This document shows positions 7,725-14,540 of a stretch of DNA of 21,233 nucleotides, piece by piece. The stretch lies in assembly GCA_030691295.1 (NCBI GenBank), contig JAUYEQ010000350.1:1-21233 (forward strand), read 5' to 3'. Position 1 is the first letter of the stretch. Every line of letters begins with the position of its first letter. The DNA comes from Bacteroidota bacterium (GTDB taxonomy: Bacteria > Bacteroidota > Bacteroidia > Bacteroidales > Prolixibacteraceae). A program made the position numbers and the translations under genes. The notes under the pieces are model-generated. The model was given only the letters and a program-made list of their open reading frames with translations, was not told the origin of the DNA and did not search any database.

Positions 7725-8010
7725 ATCACATTCTCAATTAATTATTGAATTTTTAATTGATAAGATACAGAATGATTTTGATGAATTTTTCCTGAATGAG
7801 TGTTTCACTATTTCGTCCGAAACAAGAGAAAAGCCTTGATCAATGTTTTCGCGAGGACGATTCATGAAGACCTTCTATTTATCCGTTGGCCTTCGGCGTG
7901 AGCTCAGTCGAACGCTAAATCCAAACGGCAAAGAATAGGCTCATTTCAAATTTGAATTCCCGAACAATGCAAACAACTTGGAACTTGAAACCTTGAACTT
8001 GGAACTCGTT
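7725..8010. other. Intergenic region between hcp and frdX
   Basis: No gene is visible. It holds an imperfect palindromic repeat at 7892-7912 (TTCG...TGAGCTCA...CGAA), of a type often scattered in Bacteroidota genomes. A simple-sequence block built on GAACTTGAAAC and GAACTTGGAAC at about 7976-8008 ends right at the frdX stop codon. Confidence 0.5.
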
Positions 8011-8889
8011 CTAAACCCAGGCTTCGTCCAGAATTTCGCCTTTTATACTTACGATGATTTCTTTTACAGGAACTTTGCGTGTTGCCTGAGCAGCAGCCAT
8101 CTTTACCAGTTGCGATAATCCTCCGCAGCACGGAACTTCCATCATCATAACGGTAATTGTATTTACACGGGCTTCGTCGATCAACCGGCGAATTTTTTCC
8201 ACATATATTTCTTTGCCCTGATCGAGTTTCGGGCAGGCGATGACCAGTGATTTTCCAGCCAAATGTTTGGAATGAAAATTACCCAAGCTGAAGGCAACAC
8301 AATCGGCAGCCAGCAACAAATCGGTTCCCTGAAATACTGCTCCGGCAGGGTTAATCAGGTGCATTTGAACCGGCCATTGGCGAAGGGCTGATGGTGCTTC
8401 TGTTGAGACTGGGACAGGGGCAAATCGCAGGTTTTGCGGTTCAAAACTCACCGCCTGCGAGCTGGGGCAACCTCCGCTGGCACAACCCGATGATTCAACT
8501 TTTGTAGAATGAACTTCGGCAATGATAGCATTCACATCGAAAGGTATTTCGCTGGCGTGAGTTTTCAGGTAACCAACGGCCTGCTTCAGGAAAACGGTTT
8601 CGCCATGTTCTTTCAAATGTTTCATGTGCGCAACCAGCGTATTTTTACCTTTTGGTATAATTTGCTGAACAACCAACACTTCGTCGTACTCGTCGGCTTC
8701 GCGTTTTTCAATGGTAATCGCTCCTTCAGGGCAATGGCCAAGGCAGGCTCCCAATCCGTCGCACATCAGTTCACTAATGAGCCTGGCTTTTCCATCTATA
8801 ATTTGCAATGCGCCTTCGTGGCAGTTCGGAACACAAAGTCCGCATCCGTTGCATTTTTCATCGTCAATATTTACAATTTCGCGTATCAT
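8011..8889 (-). CDS. FrdX-like ferredoxin-domain protein next to hcp
   Basis: This 292-residue cytoplasmic iron-sulfur protein matches the FrdX-type proteins encoded with hcp and controlled by HcpR in several anaerobes; it probably passes electrons to Hcp (inference). The first cluster motif is canonical (C13-x2-C16-x2-C19-x3-C23). The second is C43-x5-C49-x3-C53, lacking the middle cysteine, so that cluster may be 3Fe-4S or use another ligand. A second cysteine-rich spot follows near 135-142 (SGCASGGCPSS). The C-terminal domain contains VIACPKLD and MMEVPCCGGL, with a vicinal cysteine pair. The gene is on the same strand as hcp, 342 bases upstream of it, and has its own -7 box and a Crp/Fnr-type palindrome. 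The start is the first ATG, MIREIVNIDDEKC. Confidence 0.85.
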   Translation of the reverse strand: MIREIVNIDDEKCNGCGLCVPNCHEGALQIIDGKARLISELMCDGLGACLGHCPEGAITIEKREADEYDEVLVVQQIIPKGKNTLVAHMKHLKEHGETVFLKQAVGYLKTHASEIPFDVNAIIAEVHSTKVESSGCASGGCPSSQAVSFEPQNLRFAPVPVSTEAPSALRQWPVQMHLINPAGAVFQGTDLLLAADCVAFSLGNFHSKHLAGKSLVIACPKLDQGKEIYVEKIRRLIDEARVNTITVMMMEVPCCGGLSQLVKMAAAQATRKVPVKEIIVSIKGEILDEAWV

Positions 8890-8975
8890 CTGGATAATTT
8901 TGTATTTTAAATTTTGAATGATGAATTAAAATTTAGGTTCACCATTTCACTTACTCTTTTCGTATTTTTCTGAAA

Positions 8976-8983
8976 CAAATGTA
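8976..8983 (-). promoter_or_regulatory. -7 box of the frdX gene
   Basis: On the minus strand TACATTTG matches TAnnTTTG about 87 bases before the frdX ATG. No -33 TTTG is present at the expected spacing. That region holds the 9005-9020 palindrome instead, as expected for an activator-dependent promoter. Confidence 0.6.
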
Positions 8984-9004
8984 GCGCTGTGGGGTTGATT
9001 GAAA

Positions 9005-9020
9005 TGTAACTAATGTTACA
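9005..9020. promoter_or_regulatory. Crp/Fnr-type operator upstream of frdX
   Basis: TGTAAC-TAAT-GTTACA is a perfect 16-bp palindrome with the 6-4-6 layout of Crp/Fnr-family sites. Its centre (9012.5) is about 42 bases upstream of the start predicted from the -7 box, the class II activator position. A Crp/Fnr regulator gene lies about 340 bases away on the other strand. Confidence 0.65.
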
Positions 9021-9136
9021 AACAAAAGAAAAAAGTATTTCATCTGCATACTCACGATTCTCATTTTTATGTAGTATTTTGCAGCAAGCTTGAACAGAGA
9101 TGATGCAGAATTTAAATAGCGAAGATCTGTAAATAT

Positions 9137-9328
9137 ATGGAACAGAACAGCGAAATAATCCTTTACCAAACCGAAGATGGCATCACTAAAATTGAAGAAG
9201 GTGAACTTCAGTCAGAATGAACTGTCAAGGAATACTTGACAGTTCAAACTAAAGGAATTCGACAGGTAAAGCGATTGACGCAATTCTACAACCTTGATGT
9301 AATCAGCAGATGTCAATTCATACAATAG
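9137..9328 (+). pseudogene. Relic of a RhuM-family gene
   Basis: One continuous reading frame with an internal stop (TGA at 9218-9220) recalls the Virulence_RhuM family. It starts MEQNSEIILYQTEDGITKIE, the typical RhuM N-terminus. It then jumps to EGELQSE, a stop, TVKEYLTVQTKGIRQVKR and FYNLDVIS, and ends at a TAG at 9326-9328. In full-length relatives, as I recall the family, the E-G-E-L segment and the Q-V-x-R...YNLDVIISVGYRV segment are separated from the N-terminus by a DNA-binding-like stretch that is missing here. All the rest of the C-terminus is also gone. The remnant therefore has an internal deletion, a nonsense mutation and a 3' truncation. RhuM genes usually travel in genomic islands. 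The relic lies in the frdX-hcpR intergenic region. Confidence 0.72.
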
Positions 9329-9356
9329 AAAAGTCAAAAAGAGTAATCAAAATTAT

Positions 9357-10031
9357 ATGATCCAATCCGAAATACTTTGCCAGTCACCTATTTTCAGGGG
9401 GATTTCTCCTGACGAACTTCAAAAATTATTCAGCCAGATTCATTATCAGGTTAAATCCTATCAGAAGAACGATTTGATCACAATGAGTGGCGAAACTTGT
9501 GATCGCCTGCTCATAATTCAGGAAGGCAGTGTGAAAGCCGAAATGAACGATTATTCAGGAAAAACGATTAAGATTGAAGACATGTCGGCGCCCTGGCCAC
9601 TGGCAACCGCCTTTTTATTTGGCAAAGAAAACCGTTTTCCGGTAACCGTTTCGGCAACTTCTGAAGTAGAAATGGTGTCGATACCAAAACCTGAGTTTGT
9701 GAAACTTTTACAATTTAATTCGCTGATTCTGAACAATTACCTGAATACGATTTCAACTCGCGCCCAATTTCTGTCACAAAAGCTGAAATTTCTGTCGTTT
9801 AAAACCATCAGGCAAAAAATTGCACATTACCTGCTCGAAAAGGCTGGCGACCGGCTTCAAACGGTTGAAGTTCCTCAATCGCAGGAACAATTGGCCGAAA
9901 TGTTCGGAGTTACCCGACCCTCTCTTGCCCGCACTTTGGGCGAAATGGTTCAGGAAGGTTTGATTGAAACTCAACGTCGCTGCATCAAAATACTGGATAA
10001 AGATCGAATGCATCAATTGCTGAAAAATTAA
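9357..10031 (+). CDS. Crp/Fnr regulator, HcpR-like
   Basis: This 224-residue protein has an N-terminal cyclic-nucleotide-binding-type beta barrel (about 15-120, from SPIFRGISPDELQKLF), a long dimerisation helix (about 125-150) and a C-terminal winged helix (about 165-215). The recognition region is SQEQLAEMFGVTRPSLARTL. It has no Fnr-type N-terminal cysteine cluster, so it is not an O2 sensor of the Fnr kind. HcpR proteins are haem-dependent NO sensors of this family that activate hcp and frdX. The divergent position next to frdX and hcp, together with the 6-4-6 palindrome at 9005, supports that assignment, but haem binding cannot be read from the sequence. The ATG at 9357 is the only sensible start; no clear promoter box was found. 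The next gene, pgeF, begins 27 bases downstream on the same strand. Confidence 0.85.
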   Translation: MIQSEILCQSPIFRGISPDELQKLFSQIHYQVKSYQKNDLITMSGETCDRLLIIQEGSVKAEMNDYSGKTIKIEDMSAPWPLATAFLFGKENRFPVTVSATSEVEMVSIPKPEFVKLLQFNSLILNNYLNTISTRAQFLSQKLKFLSFKTIRQKIAHYLLEKAGDRLQTVEVPQSQEQLAEMFGVTRPSLARTLGEMVQEGLIETQRRCIKILDKDRMHQLLKN

Positions 10032-10058
10032 TTAATATTGCGCCAAAATTTTTCAACA

Positions 10059-10859
10059 ATGAGAAAAATGGTTCAGGGAAGGCTTTCGGTTTTTAAATTC
10101 GAGAGTTTCAAAAAATATAAGGATATCGCCCATTTTATAACTACCAAAGAAGGATGGATTTCGGGAAACAAACCACGTTTTACGGGCGACCAGGAAGCTG
10201 ACTATTCCGGTTTTAGAAAAGAACTGGCTGTTTCGTGTGAAACAAAAGGCACCAAGTTTATTTTCCCCCGACAAACGCACTCCGACCGGGTTGCGCTAGT
10301 AACTTCAGGAACAGAAACAACTACAATTGCCAATACAGATGCGCTGATTACCAATGAACCGGGCTTGTTCATTTGTGTACAGACGGCAGATTGCGTACCT
10401 ATTCTGTTGTTCGATCCGCAAAAGAAAGTAGTTGCAGCGGTTCATGCCGGTTGGCGTGGAACGGTTTCAAAAATTGCCATGAAAACTGTTCAGCAAATGA
10501 CTGAAAAGTTTGGTTGCCAACCGATCGACATCCATGCAGGAATCGGACCTTCCATTCACATGCATGCCTACGAAGTTGGCCCGGAAGTGGTTGAGGCTGT
10601 AAAATCAAATTTCAATAATTCACCTGCTTTGCTTAAACCATCGCTGAATGTAGGAAATGCTTATTTCGATTTATGGGAAGCCAATCAAACGCTGCTGATG
10701 GAAGCAGGTATTCCGGAAGAAAATATTGAATTGATGGGACTTTGCTCTTTCGAACAAGCTGATCTGTTCTATTCAGCCCGCCGCGATGGAGCTGATACCG
10801 GTAGAATGGTGAGCGGAATCAGGTTGGTACAAAAAAACCTTTCAGGAAACAAATCCTGA
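10059..10859 (+). CDS. pgeF: Peptidoglycan editing factor PgeF (laccase-domain)
   Basis: This is a 266-residue protein of the YfiH/PgeF multicopper-oxidase-like family. It removes wrongly incorporated amino acids, such as L-Ser in place of L-Ala, from peptidoglycan precursors; some relatives act as purine nucleosidases. The metal-site motifs are present in order: RQTHSDRV, TADCVPILLFD and AVHAGWRGT, giving the His, Cys, His set. GIGPSI and YEVGPEV follow, with a C-terminal FYSARRDGADTGRM. The frame is open to a TTG at 10038, but that triplet lies in a TAATATTG sequence resembling a -7 box, so I start at the ATG at 10059 (10068 is also possible). It is probably co-oriented with, and possibly read through from, the upstream regulator. 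Its last codons form one arm of the terminator for the convergent gene. Confidence 0.93.
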   Translation: MRKMVQGRLSVFKFESFKKYKDIAHFITTKEGWISGNKPRFTGDQEADYSGFRKELAVSCETKGTKFIFPRQTHSDRVALVTSGTETTTIANTDALITNEPGLFICVQTADCVPILLFDPQKKVVAAVHAGWRGTVSKIAMKTVQQMTEKFGCQPIDIHAGIGPSIHMHAYEVGPEVVEAVKSNFNNSPALLKPSLNVGNAYFDLWEANQTLLMEAGIPEENIELMGLCSFEQADLFYSARRDGADTGRMVSGIRLVQKNLSGNKS

Positions 10860-10865
10860 AAGGTT
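10831..10865 (-). terminator. Terminator of the secreted-protein gene, inside the pgeF 3' end
   Basis: AACCTTTCAGGA (10836-10847) pairs perfectly with TCCTGAAAGGTT (10854-10865) across six bases. The T tract (seven T) follows on the minus strand only. It therefore ends the minus-strand transcript from 11502, while overlapping the last codons and stop of pgeF on the plus strand. On the plus strand it may protect the mRNA end. Confidence 0.85.
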
Positions 10866-10911
10866 CAAACTAACTAAATCCAAAACCAACTCACATGACG
10901 GAATAAATGTT

Positions 10912-11502
10912 TTATCTGATATTAATTGGATACTGGTATTCTTTACCACCGGAAGCAATAATAGCAACATAATTTCCCTCTCTCAGTTTCGAAAGGTTCA
11001 AAGCGCTGTTTACATTAAAATCATGCCCTATTTTTTTTGAATAGATCAGTTGATTTTTTTCAAAAAAGTAAAGGGTTACGTTTTCTTTGTTGAAATTCAG
11101 GTAGGAAAATTTAAGGTAGCCATCTTCGTAAGTAAAGAAGGGTTCGAGCATTGTTTTTTCTTCACCAACCGTAATCCTTTTGTGGTTAATCTCAAACGGC
11201 CGTTCAGCTGTGAGGTTATCGCTGACAACTGAAAGATTGTATTTTCCCTCTTCCAGATCCGAAAAATTATATACTTGCCTGTAATTCGCACTTGGGTCGG
11301 TTGTTTCTTTGTAATAAACCAATTGGCCCATATCATCTGTAACCGAAATTTTCAGATTGCTGTCGGTAAGGCTCGAGATAGCTACAACCGCTTTCTCAGA
11401 GGATAGAGGGATGATGTTTACTTTCAGATTTCCAACTGCAAATAATGTGTTCGCAAATGCTACAAACGCGAACATTAAAGTCACTTTCAAAATTGTTTTC
11501 AT
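10912..11502 (-). CDS. Secreted beta-sandwich protein of unknown function
   Basis: This is a 196-residue protein with a clear signal peptide (MKTILKVTLMFAFVAFANTLFAVG). The mature part looks like two similar all-beta modules. Residues about 25-105 end in LEEGKYNLSVVSDNLTAERP, and residues about 106-196 end in LREGNYVAIIASGGKEYQYP. Each ends with the EG-[KN]-Y turn seen in Ig-like and type IX sorting-like beta domains of Bacteroidota secreted proteins. The region ISVTDDMGQLVYYKE matches the general pattern of DUF3244-like modules, but I cannot assign a family with certainty. It is probably periplasmic or surface-exposed and non-enzymatic. The ATG follows an A-rich leader (AAAAACAGAAACA). A strong terminator follows the gene, inside pgeF. 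Confidence 0.75.
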   Translation of the reverse strand: MKTILKVTLMFAFVAFANTLFAVGNLKVNIIPLSSEKAVVAISSLTDSNLKISVTDDMGQLVYYKETTDPSANYRQVYNFSDLEEGKYNLSVVSDNLTAERPFEINHKRITVGEEKTMLEPFFTYEDGYLKFSYLNFNKENVTLYFFEKNQLIYSKKIGHDFNVNSALNLSKLREGNYVAIIASGGKEYQYPINIR

Positions 11503-11738
11503 TGTTTCTGTTTTTAAATTGTTAATTGTTATTTATTTGTAATTAGTTGATCTGCATGGCGTCAGATCAGATTTTTGAATAATTTTAATGTTTCAATTAA
11601 GCGTAGCAAGTCCCTATCAGTAACAAACCGATAATTATTTCAATATAATTATTTCTGAAATTTTTTAGTCCTGCCTCATAAGCTCAGGCATGGACAACTT
11701 GAAACTTTGAACTTTGAACCTGGAACTTGAAACTTATC
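11503..11738. other. Intergenic region with simple-sequence block
   Basis: No gene is seen. A small hairpin (TGATCTG/CAGATCA, 11548-11569) lies upstream of the secreted-protein gene. A block of GAACTTTGAAC/GAACTTGAAAC units at about 11697-11733 ends at the stop codon of the first DUF2807 gene. The same kind of block precedes the frdX stop at 8011. Confidence 0.5.
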
Positions 11739-12458
11739 CTATCTTCCGTGAACGTCGCCGCCGCTTGATTCGTTGATATCTTTTCGCGAAGGACTTCCGG
11801 AGTAAGAAATTTCGCCGCCGCTGCTTGCGTTGGCATCAAGCTCGTCGGTTACATAAATCCTGATATCGGATCCGCTCGAAACACTGGCGTTGCATTTTTT
11901 TGTTTGAAGTTCGCTCGCATTGATATCGCTTCCGCTCGATGCATTTGCCTGCATGTTGGTGGCTTTTCCTTTCAATGAAATGTCCGATCCGCTGCTCGAT
12001 CCAACACTCAATTCATTTACATCCAGTTCGAGTTTAATATCCGATCCGCTGCTTGCATCCACATCAAGCTTTTCCAGTCGTAAAATACCCTGTGAATTTA
12101 CATCCGAACCGGCTGATGCTTCCAGCTTATCAAGGGTTTTAAACGAAACGAACACTTTACGGGGGTCGGCGTTCCAATTCATGTTAAACCACGATTTTTC
12201 CTTGATGTAAATTTTCAGAATACCACCTTCAACCTTTGTAATTATCTTCTCCAGGTCGTCGGAATCTGCTTCAACTACCACTTCCTCAACGTTTTTTTGT
12301 GTCAGGTAAAGATCTATTCCCGTGCTTACCGAAACTCCGTGAAATCCGCTGACCTGCCTTGTCTGGCGATTACCGCCTGCATTGCCGGCCTCCACTGCCG
12401 AACTTTGAAATAAAGCAATTGAAAAAAGAATAAGTGCAAATAGTTTAATTGTTTTCAT
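11739..12458 (-). CDS. Head-GIN (DUF2807) secreted protein 1
   Basis: This is a 239-residue exported protein with a signal peptide (MKTIKLFALILFSIALFQSS, cut near AVEAG) and a DUF2807 domain, also called putative auto-transporter adhesin, head GIN or toast-rack. The domain forms a right-handed beta solenoid. It begins RQVSGFHGVSVSTGIDLYLT and continues with a ladder of about 20-residue rungs, each with a SSGSDI or SAGSDV turn (at least six copies). It ends SSGGDVHGR, the usual C-terminus of the family. DUF2807 proteins often accompany PspC and PadR genes and are linked to envelope stress; a direct function is not known. It lies 79 bases downstream of a paralogue on the same strand, and both probably belong to one transcription unit. 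Confidence 0.9.
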   Translation of the reverse strand: MKTIKLFALILFSIALFQSSAVEAGNAGGNRQTRQVSGFHGVSVSTGIDLYLTQKNVEEVVVEADSDDLEKIITKVEGGILKIYIKEKSWFNMNWNADPRKVFVSFKTLDKLEASAGSDVNSQGILRLEKLDVDASSGSDIKLELDVNELSVGSSSGSDISLKGKATNMQANASSGSDINASELQTKKCNASVSSGSDIRIYVTDELDANASSGGEISYSGSPSRKDINESSGGDVHGR

Positions 12459-12537
12459 GGCTTCTATATTGATTTTATTTGTTCAAATTCCGCTTTCTGT
12501 TTTTCTGATAACTGACCACTGTTACTGCCAACTATAT

Positions 12538-13260
12538 TTATCTTCGATTAACGTTTCCACCTGAAGAAGCATCGATTTCGGTCGAAGAAGGTTCGCCGTA
12601 ATAGTGCACGTTCCCGCCGCTCGATGCTTTTGCCTCCAACCGTTCCACCACTGTTGCATAAACATTTCCACCACTCGACGCGCGCATTTTACAATTATCA
12701 GCCTTCAATTCCTGAGCTTTCAGATTGGCTCCCGATGAGGTTTCCAGTTCGGCTTCTTTTGCCAGCCCCGACAGGTTAATATTTGCTCCCGACGAGCAAT
12801 CCGCTTTCAGGCGTTTGGCATTCACATCCATCTTCATATTTGCTCCTGAAGTTGCTTTAAGTTCCAGATCTTCTGACATGAGTTGTGATTGTGACCAGAC
12901 ATTTGATCCAGAAGTAACTTCTACTCCTGAAAGTTTATCAACAGTAACCATCACTTTTTTTTCTTTTGCCCAACGAACGTTTTCGTTGACAAATACTTTC
13001 AGTACACCGCCTTCAACTTCTGTTTCGATCACTTCATGCAAATTGTTGTCGGCAATTACCACCACTTTGGCCGGACTTCCCTGTGTGATATAAACATTCA
13101 TTCCACGGCTCACTCTAATTTCGTCGAATTCATCGACTTGTCTGGTTTCTTCGGTTACATTTCCGTTTCCTTTCACCGATGGCCCCAAAAACCAACAGGA
13201 GGAAAAAAGGACCGTTAAAAATGCCACGACCACAATAAGTTGAATGTGTTTCGTTTTCAT
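12538..13260 (-). CDS. Head-GIN (DUF2807) lipoprotein 2
   Basis: This 240-residue paralogue of the downstream DUF2807 protein carries a lipoprotein signal (VAFLTVLFSSC, acylated Cys about residue 22) instead of a plain signal peptide, so it should be membrane-anchored. The domain begins ETRQVDEFDEIRVSRGMNVYITQ and carries rungs with SSGANI/TSGSNV/SSGGNV turns, finishing SSGGNVNRR. The repeat turn is mostly SGAN or SGGN here but SGSD in the neighbour, so each protein has homogenised its own rungs since duplication. It is the first gene of the pair, with a TAAATTTG box 50 bases upstream of the ATG. It is divergent from the aldo/keto reductase gene. Confidence 0.9.
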   Translation of the reverse strand: MKTKHIQLIVVVAFLTVLFSSCWFLGPSVKGNGNVTEETRQVDEFDEIRVSRGMNVYITQGSPAKVVVIADNNLHEVIETEVEGGVLKVFVNENVRWAKEKKVMVTVDKLSGVEVTSGSNVWSQSQLMSEDLELKATSGANMKMDVNAKRLKADCSSGANINLSGLAKEAELETSSGANLKAQELKADNCKMRASSGGNVYATVVERLEAKASSGGNVHYYGEPSSTEIDASSGGNVNRR

Positions 13261-13309
13261 GTGTTTTAGTTTTATGATTTTATAGACGTTTGAATTTCGA
13301 TTTCGTTAC

Positions 13310-13317
13310 CAAATTTA
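13310..13317 (-). promoter_or_regulatory. -7 box of the DUF2807 pair
   Basis: On the minus strand TAAATTTG matches TAnnTTTG and lies 50 bases before the ATG at 13260. No good -33 box is visible. Confidence 0.5.
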
Positions 13318-13419
13318 TGGAGAGAGTTACAGAAAAATTTATTTTTTTCGTTGAATGACTGTTTTTCATCGGTGAAAATGAAAATAACTGGTTCAAGCGC
13401 GAAGATCAAATTATTGATG

Positions 13420-13427
13420 TAAATTTG
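13420..13427 (+). promoter_or_regulatory. -7 box of the aldo/keto reductase gene
   Basis: TAAATTTG matches the TAnnTTTG consensus, 38 bases before the ATG. The -33 element is weak or absent. Confidence 0.5.
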
Positions 13428-13464
13428 AATTTTCGGAGTTCTTAAACCTAAAAAAAACAAACAC

Positions 13465-14526
13465 ATGGAAAAGAAAAACATTACCCGTAGAAATTTCTTG
13501 GGCACGAGTCTGGCCGCTGCGGCTTCTGTAACTGCCATCAATTCATTGAGTTCTGAAAACGTTTTCAAACAGGTTCCGGTAAAAAAGAACGATGAACATC
13601 CTTTTAATGAGCGAACCTACAACGCAATGCCAACCCGTTCGTTTGGAAAGACCGGGTACAAAGTTGGTATTCTAAGTCTGGGCGGACAGGCAACCATCGA
13701 GATGAAAGGAACCGAAACCGAATCGGAGAAAATTATTAACCGGGCCATCGATCTGGGCGTGAATTATATTGACACTGCCGCATCCTATGGAGGAGGTATC
13801 AGTCAATTAAATATTGGACGAGTGATGAAAACCCGTCGCAGTGAAGTTTGGCTTTCCAGCAAAACACATGACCGAAAGTTTGATGGTTCGATGCGCCTGC
13901 TCGAAGAAAGTTTGAAAAACCTGCAAACCGATCACCTCGACACCTGGCAACTGCACAATGTTCAGACCATGGAACAACTGGATCAGATTTTTGCTGCTGA
14001 CGGTGCAATAAAAGCCATGGAAAAAGCGAAGAGTGAAGGTATGATTCGAAACATCGGCATTACCGGGCATTTCGAACCACTCGTACTTCTGGAAGCGATC
14101 AGAAGGTATCCGTTTGACTCAATCCTGCTTGCTGTTAATGCTGCTGACATTCACTACCTCAGTTTTATAAATTACCTTCTGCCTGAAGCGCAGAAACAGG
14201 GAATTGCCATTATTGGGATGAAAGTTGCAACACGCGGACGGATGATTTCAACATGGACTCCACCGCCACTTGAAGAACAGCCGGAACGATTGCGTACACC
14301 AAAACCCGGTACTATTACCATCAAAGAAGCGCTGACTTACAATATGAGCTTGCCGGTAAGCACAACAATTATTGGGGTTGACAATGTCGCCCAAATTGAA
14401 GAAGATGTAAAAATCGCCTCCGAATTTTCTCCCCTTTGTGCAGCTGAAATGCAGGAAATTGAATTCAAAACTTTGCCCATTGTCCGTCAGGGATTGTATT
14501 TCCGGCGTTGGGATCTGGGTGCATAA
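13465..14526 (+). CDS. Tat-exported aldo/keto reductase
   Basis: This is a 353-residue NADP-type aldo/keto reductase. The N-terminus has a twin-arginine signal (TRRNFLGTSLAAAASVTA), so the folded, cofactor-loaded enzyme should be exported to the periplasm. The barrel starts at about 57 (TRSFGKTGYKVGILSLGG). The catalytic tetrad is D103 and Y108 (DTAASYGGG), K133 (SSKTH) and H164 (WQLHN). The C-terminal cofactor-binding region is reduced to STTIIGVDNVAQIEED. The substrate is unknown; exported members of this group in Bacteroidota are often found with sugar-processing genes. The PIG-L deacetylase gene follows 14 bases downstream, so the two are likely an operon. The gene has its own -7 box and an A-rich leader. 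Confidence 0.92.
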   Translation: MEKKNITRRNFLGTSLAAAASVTAINSLSSENVFKQVPVKKNDEHPFNERTYNAMPTRSFGKTGYKVGILSLGGQATIEMKGTETESEKIINRAIDLGVNYIDTAASYGGGISQLNIGRVMKTRRSEVWLSSKTHDRKFDGSMRLLEESLKNLQTDHLDTWQLHNVQTMEQLDQIFAADGAIKAMEKAKSEGMIRNIGITGHFEPLVLLEAIRRYPFDSILLAVNAADIHYLSFINYLLPEAQKQGIAIIGMKVATRGRMISTWTPPPLEEQPERLRTPKPGTITIKEALTYNMSLPVSTTIIGVDNVAQIEEDVKIASEFSPLCAAEMQEIEFKTLPIVRQGLYFRRWDLGA

Positions 14527-14540
14527 AAAACGTAACAGGT

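Noticed and set aside
7892..7912. Palindrome TTCG...TGAGCTCA...CGAA as an operator for hcp.
   Set aside because: Sequences of this type are scattered widely in unrelated genomes as repeats, and it lies about 225 bases from the hcp start without a promoter nearby.
8951..9169. 72-residue minus-strand frame upstream of frdX.
   Set aside because: It covers the frdX promoter and operator and has low-complexity hydrophobic composition.
9218..9246. A 12-bp stem hairpin (GAACTGTCAAG/CTTGACAGTTC) 110 bases upstream of the Crp-type gene, possible operator or attenuator.
   Set aside because: It lies inside the RhuM relic and the bases encode the TVKEYLTVQ segment of that family, so the symmetry is probably a coding coincidence. 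There is no T tract.
12725..13093. Serine/proline-rich 122-residue plus-strand frame.
   Set aside because: It is the antisense shadow of the repetitive SGAN/SGSN codons of the DUF2807 lipoprotein.
13272..13568. 98-residue minus-strand frame with a hydrophobic segment.
   Set aside because: It overlaps the Tat signal of the aldo/keto reductase antisense and contains the divergent promoters; no family resemblance.
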